Shown: piece after piece, positions 16,951 through 24,664 of the stretch
How the letters are laid out: each line of letters starts with the position of its first letter
Numbering within the stretch: position 1 is the first letter of the stretch
Assembly (NCBI GenBank): GCA_024643545.1
Contig: JAHEMR010000011.1
Coordinates: 1-48,568 of the forward strand
Direction: 5' to 3'
Length of the DNA: 48,568 nucleotides
Source: Crocinitomicaceae bacterium
Lineage (GTDB): Bacteria; Bacteroidota; Bacteroidia; Flavobacteriales_D; Crocinitomicaceae
Notes under the pieces: generated by a model
Database searches by the model: none
What the model was told of the DNA's origin: nothing
The model's input: the letters and a program-made list of their open reading frames with translations, nothing else
Translations under genes and position numbers: made by a program

Positions 16951-17021
16951 TTTTCATTTTTCATTTTTCATTTTTCCTTCCACTTTTTGGCTTGATCCAA
17001 AAAGTTAGCAAAAAAATCAAG
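16951..17021. repeat. TTTTTCA short repeats and a hairpin with pseudoknot potential
   Basis: TTTTTCA-type units repeat three to four times at 16951-16975. Just downstream, ACTTTTTGG (16982-16990) pairs with CCAAAAAGT (16997-17005) around the loop CTTGAT. That loop is the complement of ATCAAG at 17016-17021, so loop-tail pairing is possible. From memory this element recurs in many Bacteroidota genomes; no search was made. The rest of the 16770-17261 gap holds only a weak GAGCT-GCT-AGCTC hairpin (near 17118-17135) and no gene I can support. Confidence 0.6.
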
Positions 17022-17261
17022 ACTCCGTATTCGTTTCCCTTTGCAGATCGCTTTTAAAAATCATAATCAATCTTCAAGCAAAGGGTTTTCTTCAGCTTCT
17101 GAAACGGATGCTTGGCGCAGGAGCTGCTAGCTCTGCTGAGCATTAACTCGTTTCAATTCGCTTTGAAAAACAACTCATACTATGTCGGTCCAATTCAAAT
17201 TATCAATTATTTCATAAATGATCACTTTGAAATTGAATGGAAGTCATGATTTTGAAATTAC

Positions 17262-17714
17262 CTACTCCTCCACCAACACTGCCTCCAAACTACTCATCAC
17301 CAAACTTTTGTTTACTTCTGGGTCGTATTTCAAGCTGTACAAATCCTTGCCTTCCGTGTATTCGAAATGATGGGTTAAGGTATTCGTGCAATACAAGAAA
17401 TAGAGGTCGTAGCCTTCTCGAGCGCGTTTCGCATGGACCACATACATGAAGCGATCGTCTGATGGATTCACAAAATACGCAGCGAAATAGAGGTTTTTTC
17501 CTTTGTTGAAGATTAAGTTCTCGGAAGGAAAACGGTGGGATTTAATCACCGAAAGGACCGTTTTTTTCACTTCAGCTTCCTTGTCTAAGTGGATGAAATA
17601 ATTTCCAGCTCCGACTTGAATGTAATTATCTTCCATCAATTGGAATTGATACTGAGCAAACAGTGGACTTCCCATAACCCATAGAAATCCGACTAAAATG
17701 AGGTTCGTTTTCAT
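17262..17714 (-). CDS. Small secreted protein, paralogue of its upstream neighbour
   Basis: A 150-residue exported protein of unknown function. The start at 17714 (MKTNLILVGFLWVMGSPLFAQ) gives a signal peptide; an ATG two codons upstream (17720) is also possible, while longer extensions run into the neighbouring gene in another frame. The mature part shares with the upstream gene a GNY/GNF-x-F turn, a KKGANL/NKGKNLY element, FVYIIH/FMYVVH and a final LYDP/KYDP motif. The two are therefore a tandem duplicate pair. They are 22 bp apart, and likely one operon. Confidence 0.8.
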   Translation of the reverse strand: MKTNLILVGFLWVMGSPLFAQYQFQLMEDNYIQVGAGNYFIHLDKEAEVKKTVLSVIKSHRFPSENLIFNKGKNLYFAAYFVNPSDDRFMYVVHAKRAREGYDLYFLYCTNTLTHHFEYTEGKDLYSLKYDPEVNKSLVMSSLEAVLVEE

Positions 17715-17736
17715 GTGCATTGATTTTAAGTGCTTA

Positions 17737-18168
17737 TTAGTTCTTTTTCTTCGTTCTATTTGGTGAAACATCCATGATACTTGGATCATAAAGGACAGAA
17801 ATACGTGCATCTGGCTCAGAGACATCGTAGAAATAACGGTAACGGTTTTCCATATAGTAACAAAACACATGGTAACCTGGAACATTATTCTTGCTGCCAC
17901 TGATGCAATGAATGATGTACACAAATTCACTATTTTGGGGATCTTCGATGGTAACATTCAAGAATAAGTTCGCGCCCTTTTTAAAATCCACTTCACCCTT
18001 CAAGTTGTTTGCGTTTAAGATTTCAGAAACGTGTCGTTTGACATCCACTTCCCTGACTGTGAATAAATAAAAATTTCCCTTTCCGAACTCTTCGAAACGT
18101 TGCATGAACTTCCACTGAGCATTTGCCCAGTTGGTCCATATCAAACAGATGACAAGTAACTTTTTCAT
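17737..18168 (-). CDS. Small secreted protein, paralogue of its downstream neighbour
   Basis: A 143-residue exported protein of unknown function. The signal peptide is MKKLLVICLIWTNWANAQ. It keeps the same order of motifs as the 17262-17714 product (GKGNFYLF, FKKGANLFLN, FVYIIHCISG, YDVSEPD, LYDPSI) but is well diverged. It ends in a lysine-rich tail (NRTKKKN). No family was recognised. Being first in the pair, it probably carries the promoter. Confidence 0.78.
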   Translation of the reverse strand: MKKLLVICLIWTNWANAQWKFMQRFEEFGKGNFYLFTVREVDVKRHVSEILNANNLKGEVDFKKGANLFLNVTIEDPQNSEFVYIIHCISGSKNNVPGYHVFCYYMENRYRYFYDVSEPDARISVLYDPSIMDVSPNRTKKKN

Positions 18169-18364
18169 AGCAGTGTGTATTAGAGGGTGAGTAAAAGAGA
18201 AGCTTCATTTTGATAATGGCGGACTGTTGGATTGGTTACAGCATGCGTCGAAAGCGTTGACAGCACTGCCATTTTTAACAGGTGTTCACACTAAAATCCA
18301 TCTAGATTACTTTTTTTAAGTAACTTTCAACTGAAATAAATGATCTAAAAATTTTACACAAACG

Positions 18365-18514
18365 ATGTCTATTTGGTCTATTTTATTGTACAGTATCCTC
18401 GGAATCGTATTCGCTTTCATCCTTTACCTCATCGTCATCATTCTCTTGATTAGCTTAGGACTTCGAAATAAATACAAGGACTCAGATCAAGAGTTAAGGG
18501 ACAAATTTCAGTAA
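18365..18514 (+). CDS. Small single-span membrane protein (49 residues)
   Basis: ATG at 18365 opens a 49-codon frame that ends at TAA 18514. Residues 3-32 are one continuous hydrophobic helix (SIWSILLYSILGIVFAFILY and onward). A short charged tail, RNKYKDSDQELRDKFQ, follows. The sharp hydrophobic/charged split and the cytosolic positive tail look like a real small membrane protein. No family is recognised. Chance remains possible because the frame is short. Confidence 0.5.
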   Translation: MSIWSILLYSILGIVFAFILYLIVIILLISLGLRNKYKDSDQELRDKFQ

Positions 18515-18598
18515 CCTTTGAGAAGGAATTTCAGGGTACAATAGGGTACTTCGTCAACTAAGGAGGCTCGATGCGTTTCATAATTGCTCAAATACATT

Positions 18599-18747
18599 TT
18601 ACCCTTGTTTTGTTACATTTTTTAGATATTTTACCCTTGTTTTGTTACAAATATCTTGTTTTTTTACCCTTGTTTTGTTACATTTTTAGCAAATATTACC
18701 CTTGTTTTGTTACAAATATTTTGTTTTTTTACCCTTGTTTTGTTACA
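18599..18747. repeat. Five iterons TTACCCTTGTTTTGTTACA before the AAA ATPase
   Basis: Exact 19-bp copies start at 18599, 18631, 18664, 18696 and 18729, spaced 32-33 bp, which is three helical turns. The spacers alternate between a TTTTTAG-type and an AAATATnTTGTTTTT-type, so the higher-order unit is about 65 bp. The array ends 23 bp before the ATPase ATG at 18771. Confidence 0.9.
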
Positions 18748-18770
18748 TTTGACCTTCATATGAATGAAGA

Positions 18771-20126
18771 ATGAACATAGAAAGACACGTATTAAAAGAA
18801 CTATTGAACTGGAAAACCACTTCAGATAGGAAGCCATTGATTTTAAGAGGAGCTAGACAGGTTGGAAAAACGACGCTTATTCATCAATTTGCAAAAAGCT
18901 ACAAAAATAAGATCCTGCTTAACTTAGAAATTTCCGTAGACAAAAGGGTTTTTACAGATTTCGACCATGTAAAGAACATCGTTGAATCATTGTTTATTTC
19001 ACATAATATTTCAATTTCCGAAAAACAAGAAACACTTATTTTTATAGATGAAATTCAGGAATCTCCAGAGGCGATAGCCATGTTGCGTTATTTCTATGAG
19101 AAAGAACCGAACATTCATGTAGTTGCTGCAGGATCACTACTCGAACACACGATGCGAAAAGTGAATAGTTTTCCAGTGGGAAGGGTAAATATGTTGTATA
19201 TGTTTCCAATAAATTTTCCTGAATTCCTTGGCGCCAATAAAAAAACTGCCGCCCTGGAGCAGCTAAATACAATTCCCATCAATGAAGTTGCACATCAAAC
19301 TTTATTAGATTTATTCAATCGATACGCCATTATTGGCGGTATGCCAGAAGTTGTTAGGAAATATGTTAAATCACAGAGTATAGCTGATTTGACTTCCATT
19401 TACGAAAGTATCTGGGAATCGTACAAAGAGGATGTTGTTAAATATGCAGCCAATAATTCAGAAGCTCGAATCATCAGACACATCATGTCTACTGCTCATC
19501 TGGGTTTGGATTCACGCATTAAGTTTCAAAATTTCGGGAATTCGAATTACCGTTCAAGGGAAATCGGTGAAGCATTTCGAAATCTTGATGACGCCAAGGT
19601 AATCCAACTCATTTACCCAACAACGGATACATCACTTCCTATTCTACCTGATCTTAAAAAAGCGCCAAGACTTCAATTTCTAGACACTGGACTCCTTAAT
19701 TATGAATTGAACATTCAAGCTGAAATGCTTGCGATGGAAGATCTGAATCATGCGTACAAAGGAGCAATCATTCCACATTTAATTGCACAGGAATTAATGT
19801 CAATAAATACCCTAAAAGCAGTAAAACCGATATTTTGGGTTCGCGAAAAAACCCAATCTTCAGCTGAAGTAGACCTTGTTGTTCAATTCAACAAAATGGT
19901 TATTCCCATTGAGATAAAATCAGGTAGAGAAGGTAAACTAAAATCACTGCATCAATTTATCGAAGCATCAGACCATCCATATGCTGTTCGAATGTACGCA
20001 GGTAAGTTTAGCATCGAAGAACATTCAACAAAAAGTGGTAAAAAGTACTTTTTGATGAACCTGCCCTATTACCTGTCCACCAAACTCAATGAATATTTAA
20101 ATTATTTCGTTTCCAATTTCAACTGA
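18771..20126 (+). CDS. AAA ATPase with DUF4143 (AAA_14 family)
   Basis: A 451-residue AAA_14/DUF4143 protein. Walker A is GARQVGKT (27-34) and Walker B is FIDEIQ (91-96). The C-terminal DUF4143 part includes GLLNYEL and the nuclease-like AEVDLVV...VIPIEIKSG (about 376-395). These proteins are abundant in Bacteroidota and archaea, and their biological job is unsettled; mobile-element or defence links are suspected. It stands alone behind an iteron array, which may be its operator. A relic of a relative lies at 15203. Start: ATG 18771, giving the typical NIERHVLKELLNW opening. Confidence 0.92.
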   Translation: MNIERHVLKELLNWKTTSDRKPLILRGARQVGKTTLIHQFAKSYKNKILLNLEISVDKRVFTDFDHVKNIVESLFISHNISISEKQETLIFIDEIQESPEAIAMLRYFYEKEPNIHVVAAGSLLEHTMRKVNSFPVGRVNMLYMFPINFPEFLGANKKTAALEQLNTIPINEVAHQTLLDLFNRYAIIGGMPEVVRKYVKSQSIADLTSIYESIWESYKEDVVKYAANNSEARIIRHIMSTAHLGLDSRIKFQNFGNSNYRSREIGEAFRNLDDAKVIQLIYPTTDTSLPILPDLKKAPRLQFLDTGLLNYELNIQAEMLAMEDLNHAYKGAIIPHLIAQELMSINTLKAVKPIFWVREKTQSSAEVDLVVQFNKMVIPIEIKSGREGKLKSLHQFIEASDHPYAVRMYAGKFSIEEHSTKSGKKYFLMNLPYYLSTKLNEYLNYFVSNFN

Positions 20127-20181
20127 TTTAAATGAATCGGAGAACGACAGGAAGGATTGTGGGGGATTTAAACATGTATGC

Positions 20182-20412
20182 TTAACAAAAATCAAAAGTC
20201 AAAGCATTGTCATCTGCATGGGTAAGCAATTCCTGAAGCTCAGACACACTTAATATCGCGGCGTTTTTGAAGGTAAATTTCCATCTGATTAATCCCGAGA
20301 TTTTTGCCATGTCGAGCAATTCTAGAAAAGTATAATCTTCTGCGTTTAAAATTAAATGAAAGGACTTTCCAGCTTTGCTTAAGTCTTTGATGTCTTGAAG
20401 GGATTTTTTCAT
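20182..20412 (-). CDS. Small hypothetical protein (76 residues)
   Basis: A short acidic protein beginning MKKSLQDIKDLSKAGKSFHLILNAEDYTFLELLDMAKISG. It alternates short strands and helices (FHLIL, FLELLDMA, KFTFKNAAIL, SVSELQELL). No family is recognised. It lies 33 bp downstream of the lipoprotein gene on the same strand, so co-transcription is likely. The regular hydrophobic spacing supports a folded product. Confidence 0.55.
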   Translation of the reverse strand: MKKSLQDIKDLSKAGKSFHLILNAEDYTFLELLDMAKISGLIRWKFTFKNAAILSVSELQELLTHADDNALTFDFC

Positions 20413-20445
20413 TTACAATTGGGTTTTAAATGATAATAAATGGTC

Positions 20446-21285
20446 TTAATACAACAAAAACAATTGACTAAAATAATCGCGCTGATTTTTAGGGATGTTC
20501 ACCATAACTGATTCCCCATCACTGTAGAAGTAAAGGTCAATGATGTTGCTTGATTTCAACAATTCGATTTGTTTTTCGCTAAACCAACGAAAATAGGAAA
20601 CACCATCACAATTAAAATCATTCCAACTGTTCAACTCTATTTTCTCACCGTTTTCTAGATTGATTTGAAATACGGCACCTTCTGCCACACAACTTAAACT
20701 GGTTTTCAAAATGATGCTTTTATCTTTTTGCGGCGTAAATTCAATGAAATCTTCCGTTCCTTCTTGCCCACTCAAGGTGCGGTTAATAAATCCAGCTTCA
20801 AACTGAAGTTTCGGTAATTTAATTTTATCTGCAATATCCACTATTTTCTCCCCCTGCAAATAAAAGGACTGAATGGATTCACCTTCTAATTCATTGCCAT
20901 AAGCGTTTTTAGCGATGTATTTAATTTCTGAAATAACTTGCATGATGTCCTCCATCTTTTTATTGTTCTCAACATCCACCAGTGATTCTTCTTTAATTAT
21001 ACTGATCTCCATTGATTTCGGAAGGTAACTTAATGGGAAGTTCAATCCATTTTTTGTTAACTCAGAGGCTTCATTCATAATTTTATCGAACAATTTCTTC
21101 GATTTTACGAGCTCTTTACAACCAACGCATTGATACGAAACCGAATCTTTTTCACCTTTGCCATTCTCAATGACTACAATACCTTGATTCGTGATCTCTT
21201 CGGTCGTTTTCGGTGATTCCCCACAAGCATTAAACAACAAGGCTATGGAAAGAAAAGGGATAAAAGTTAGTTTGTGCATATTCAT
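20446..21285 (-). CDS. Hypothetical lipoprotein
   Basis: A 279-residue predicted lipoprotein with signal peptide MNMHKLTFIPFLSIALLFNA and lipobox cysteine C21. A CVGCKELVKSKK element (about 53-64) has a CxxC pair that could bind metal or form a disulfide. The rest has no recognisable domain. The start could also be the ATG at 21279. It is divergent from the mazG-like operon, and the WYL-type operator pair (21326-21383) lies between them, so this gene may also be under that control (inference). Confidence 0.75.
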   Translation of the reverse strand: MNMHKLTFIPFLSIALLFNACGESPKTTEEITNQGIVVIENGKGEKDSVSYQCVGCKELVKSKKLFDKIMNEASELTKNGLNFPLSYLPKSMEISIIKEESLVDVENNKKMEDIMQVISEIKYIAKNAYGNELEGESIQSFYLQGEKIVDIADKIKLPKLQFEAGFINRTLSGQEGTEDFIEFTPQKDKSIILKTSLSCVAEGAVFQINLENGEKIELNSWNDFNCDGVSYFRWFSEKQIELLKSSNIIDLYFYSDGESVMVNIPKNQRDYFSQLFLLY

Positions 21286-21325
21286 CTTTAGTAAATTTTA
21301 ATTTCCACAAAAATGAATAGTACAA

Positions 21326-21383
21326 TTGACAACCTAGGTCAATCCAACTTTTGATCTCAAATTCCCCTGACAACTCAGGTCAA
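21326..21383 (+). promoter_or_regulatory. Tandem WYL-type operator before the mazG-like operon
   Basis: Two copies of TGACAACYYAGGTCAA: TTGACAACCTAGGTCAA (21326-21342) and CTGACAACTCAGGTCAA (21367-21383), 41 bp apart. Each has TGAC-N7-GTCA dyad symmetry. The same sites, in the same orientation relative to the gene and with the same 41-bp step, occur before the toxin-antitoxin operon; a single good site precedes the WYL gene. The bases between the sites differ here, while sites and spacing are kept. The WYL protein as binder is inference. Confidence 0.72.
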
Positions 21384-21453
21384 TATCCTATTCTAACACC
21401 AGAATAAATCCCAATTTCAAATCTTTTTCGCACCTTTAGTCTTTCAAAAGAAT

Positions 21454-21792
21454 ATGAGCGACATCAATACCTTAATGGAAGCCTTAGTGAAATTTCGTGA
21501 TGAACGCGATTGGAAACAATTTCACGATAGTAAAAACTTAGCTATTGCTTTATCCATTGAAGCAGCCGAATTAAATGAATTGTTCCTATGGAAAGATGTC
21601 AAGGAATCCGAACAAGTGGATATTCAACGCATCAAAGAGGAATTGGCGGATGTTTTTGCTTACGCCCTATTACTTGCTGAGAAACATCAGTTAAATGTCA
21701 GCGAGATTGTATTGGATAAAATCCAGCGTAATTCTGAAAAATATCCTGTAGAAAAATCCAAAGGAAACGCTCAGAAGTATACTGAATTATGA
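21454..21792 (+). CDS. MazG-like NTP pyrophosphohydrolase
   Basis: A 112-residue all-alpha NTP pyrophosphatase of the MazG/RS21-C6 type. The metal-binding pattern is visible: EAAELNELFLW (35-45, ExxE type) and EELADVFAYALLLAE (about 66-80, ExxD type). Members remove pyrophosphate from non-canonical or ordinary (d)NTPs such as dCTP. It is the first gene of a three-gene operon, and its stop overlaps the next start by four bases (ATGA). The operator pair at 21326-21383 lies upstream. In this setting it may deplete or sanitise nucleotides during infection (inference). Confidence 0.88.
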   Translation: MSDINTLMEALVKFRDERDWKQFHDSKNLAIALSIEAAELNELFLWKDVKESEQVDIQRIKEELADVFAYALLLAEKHQLNVSEIVLDKIQRNSEKYPVEKSKGNAQKYTEL

Positions 21793-23654
21793 TTGTCTAC
21801 CAAGAGAACAAGGACACGTTCATGTCGCAGGTTCGCGAGAGTAAAATTGAATACATCATCCACGATAATTTCATCAAAAACTTAGGACGCGACACCTCGA
21901 AAAGTGAAGTGAATTCTTGGAAAAACTCCATGATGTACATGCGAAATGTACTGGATGATTCGGCCATACCAGGTGACGCGAAAATCAGTATTGAATGTCA
22001 AGTTCCAAATACGAGCAAACGCATCGACTTCATCATCACCGGACAAACGGAGGATAGGCGTGATTGCGCCGTCATCATTGAATTGAAACAATGGGAAACA
22101 GCACTTTCAACCGACCTTGATGGTGTGGTTAAAACCTATGTCGGAGGTGCGGTACGAGATGTAAGTCATCCAAGTTATCAAGCATGGAGCTATGCTGCAT
22201 TGTTGGAAGGATTCAATTCGGCTGTTGAAGATGAAAACATTCAACTACAAGCTTGTGCATTTTTACACAATTGCGAGGATCCTAGTCCGATGACGGGAAG
22301 CTTTTATCAAAATTACATAGATAAAGCACCGTTATTTGCAAAAAATGATGTCTTAAAACTTTCGGAATTCATTAAGCAACATGTCAAGTTTGGTGACTAT
22401 CGAAATGTCATGTATCAGATAGAACATGGGAAAATTCGTCCATCGAAAGGAATTGCAGATGCCATTGCCCGAATGATCGAAGGAAACGAAGAATTCGTAA
22501 TGATTGATGATCAAAAAGTCGTTTACGAACGCATTGCTCAGCTCATTTCGAAAGCAAGTCCGAGTTCCAAACAAGTGGTGATTGTAGAAGGTGGACCAGG
22601 AACCGGAAAATCCGTAGTTGCAATTCAATTGACCGCCAATTTAACCAGTCAGCAGAAATTGGTGCAATATGTCAGTAAGAACAGTGCCCCTCGTGATGTT
22701 TACGCGAGTAAACTAACAGGAATACGCACAAAATCATGGGTCAATAATTTATTCAAAGGCTCCGGATCTTACATCCAAGCAGAAAAAAATCAATTTGATG
22801 CTTTAATCGTAGACGAGGCACATCGTTTAAATGAGAAAAGCGGTATGTTTTCAAATCTTGGTCAAAATCAAGTCATGGAAATCATTGAAGCAGCAAGATG
22901 TTCCGTTTTCTTTTTAGACGAAGACCAGCGTGTTACCATGAAAGACATTGGATCAAGTGCGGAAATTGAAAAATGGGCGCTTTATTCAGGAGCGGAAATT
23001 CATCACCTCAAACTTTCTAGTCAGTTCAGGTGTAACGGTAGTGATGGATACATGGCTTTCCTAGATCAACTTTTAGGCATCCGAGAAACAGCAAACACAG
23101 ATATAAAAGAACTCAATTACGAGTTTCGTGTGTGTTCAAGTCCTGTGGAATTGTACGAAGAAATTCTTCAAAGAAACAAAGAACGAAATCGTGCGCGCAT
23201 GGTTGCGGGATATTGTTGGCCCTGGAATTCCAAGAAGGATCCAAGAGCCATGGACATTGTCGTTCCCGAATTCAATTTTGGAAAACAATGGAATTTAACC
23301 CAAGATGGAATGCTTTGGATAGTGAGTCCGGCATCAGTTGAACAAATCGGATGCATTCACACCTGTCAAGGTCTAGAAGTCGATTACATTGGCGTGTTCA
23401 TGGGACCAGACCTTGTGATTCGAAACGGTCAATGGTTGTGTCAACCCGAAAAACGAGCTTCAAGCGATAAAAGCATCCATGGAATTAAATCACTTCTAAA
23501 ATCGAACCCACAAAAAGGACAAGAAATGGCAAATGCCATTATCAAAAACACCTACCGCACACTGATGACACGTGGAATGAAAGGATGTTTTATTTGGAGC
23601 AGTGATGCGGAGACGCAGGAGTGGTTGAGGGGGAACATTACCAGAACAAATTAG
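21789..23654 (+). CDS. PD-(D/E)XK nuclease-DUF2075 helicase fusion
   Basis: A 621-residue two-part enzyme. The N-terminal region has a restriction-like core: D80 in KRIDFIITG, then E98-L-K100 in AVIIELKQW, and HPSYQAWSYAALL (about 126-140). The C-terminal region is a DUF2075 superfamily 1 helicase, with Walker A GGPGTGKS (268-275), Walker B LIVDEAH (339-345), an SSQFRCNGSDGYM motif and the late CIHTCQGLEVDYIGVFMG motif. Such fusions fit nucleic-acid cleavage or remodelling in defence. It is translationally coupled to the MazG-like gene (4-bp overlap). The HNH gene begins 19 bp downstream. Confidence 0.88.
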   Translation: MIVYQENKDTFMSQVRESKIEYIIHDNFIKNLGRDTSKSEVNSWKNSMMYMRNVLDDSAIPGDAKISIECQVPNTSKRIDFIITGQTEDRRDCAVIIELKQWETALSTDLDGVVKTYVGGAVRDVSHPSYQAWSYAALLEGFNSAVEDENIQLQACAFLHNCEDPSPMTGSFYQNYIDKAPLFAKNDVLKLSEFIKQHVKFGDYRNVMYQIEHGKIRPSKGIADAIARMIEGNEEFVMIDDQKVVYERIAQLISKASPSSKQVVIVEGGPGTGKSVVAIQLTANLTSQQKLVQYVSKNSAPRDVYASKLTGIRTKSWVNNLFKGSGSYIQAEKNQFDALIVDEAHRLNEKSGMFSNLGQNQVMEIIEAARCSVFFLDEDQRVTMKDIGSSAEIEKWALYSGAEIHHLKLSSQFRCNGSDGYMAFLDQLLGIRETANTDIKELNYEFRVCSSPVELYEEILQRNKERNRARMVAGYCWPWNSKKDPRAMDIVVPEFNFGKQWNLTQDGMLWIVSPASVEQIGCIHTCQGLEVDYIGVFMGPDLVIRNGQWLCQPEKRASSDKSIHGIKSLLKSNPQKGQEMANAIIKNTYRTLMTRGMKGCFIWSSDAETQEWLRGNITRTN

Positions 23655-23673
23655 ATTTCAATCATATCTCGAC

Positions 23674-24645
23674 ATGGAAGAAGAATCGCTACAAAAATAC
23701 CTTCATCAAATTAAAAAATTAAAGAGATCTGCTTCAAATGGTGGTGCTCCACATAAACCTATTTTATTATTATCCATTTTCGAATTAATTCGAAAAGGAG
23801 ACATTACTTCAAATCAAATTGAGATTACTCCTGAATTAGTACTTGAGTTTAAATCCAATTGGTCAAAACTGGTTATTACGCAACATTCCCCTAATTTTTC
23901 ACTTCCCTTTTTTCACATGAGAAGTGAACCGTTCTGGCGATTAATTACAAATATTGGAATGAATATTCCATTAACAAGTTCTCACTCTATAAAAAGTTTA
24001 AATGCTTTAAAAGAATCAATCGCATTTGCAGAACTTGATAAAGAATTCTTCCGTTTAATTATTGACCCGATTCAAAACGGATTCTTTGTTGATCAAATTC
24101 TAGAAACGTATTTTCATGAAACGAGAACAAATTTCTATTCGAAAGATTACAACGTTTATGATCAACTCGAAACCCAAATGTTGAATGATAACCGTGCCGT
24201 TTATTCAAGCCGTATCAAGGAATTAAAAGAATCTTTGCCACAAGAACAGTTTGAGGAGGAGATTTTCGTGAGAGGAGGAATCTTTAAAAAAGAAATTCCA
24301 AAAATCTATAATTATCATTGTGCAATTTCAGGAATGCGCATTGAGTCTTCGACAAACGCTCAACTAGTTGATGCTTGTCACATTGTCCCCTTTGCCATTT
24401 CAAAGGATGATACGATAACAAATGGAATCTCATTATCACCAAATATTCATCGTGCCTTTGATCGAGGTCTAATTACCATTAATTCAGAATACATTATCCG
24501 TGTTTCACCGGCAATCAAAGAAAATGACTCTCCTTTTTCATTAAAACAATTTGACGGGAAACAAATCATTTTACCAACAAACATTCATTTTTATCCATCA
24601 ATTGAGAATCTTGATTGGCATAGAAAGGAATGTTTCGTGTTGTAA
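23674..24645 (+). CDS. HNH endonuclease with sulfur-binding-domain-like N-terminus (type IV, McrA-like)
   Basis: A 323-residue predicted modification-dependent endonuclease. Residues about 18-100 (NGGAPHKPILLLSIFELIRKG ... LPFFHMRSEPFWRL) resemble the SBD of phosphorothioate-DNA-binding ScoMcrA-type enzymes. The C-terminal HNH_2 nuclease shows C216-AISG, H236 in DACHIVPF, N250/N257 and H259 in NGISLSPNIHRAFDRG. Known relatives cut DNA carrying phosphorothioate or methyl marks. No dnd/ssp modification genes are in the window, as expected for a type IV enzyme. It is third in the operon and ends 19 bp from the convergent helicase gene. The target modification is inferred. Confidence 0.8.
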   Translation: MEEESLQKYLHQIKKLKRSASNGGAPHKPILLLSIFELIRKGDITSNQIEITPELVLEFKSNWSKLVITQHSPNFSLPFFHMRSEPFWRLITNIGMNIPLTSSHSIKSLNALKESIAFAELDKEFFRLIIDPIQNGFFVDQILETYFHETRTNFYSKDYNVYDQLETQMLNDNRAVYSSRIKELKESLPQEQFEEEIFVRGGIFKKEIPKIYNYHCAISGMRIESSTNAQLVDACHIVPFAISKDDTITNGISLSPNIHRAFDRGLITINSEYIIRVSPAIKENDSPFSLKQFDGKQIILPTNIHFYPSIENLDWHRKECFVL

Positions 24646-24664
24646 GTCTTAAATTTAAATTCTT

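Noticed and set aside
18599..18747. CRISPR array
   Set aside because: Repeats are only 19 bp, spacers of 13-14 bp are near-identical in two alternating types, and there are no cas genes.
18571..18774. 67-codon frame overlapping the ATPase start with ATGA
   Set aside because: It is a translation of the iterons (Phe/Leu/Cys-rich); the overlap looks accidental. A leader peptide cannot be fully excluded.
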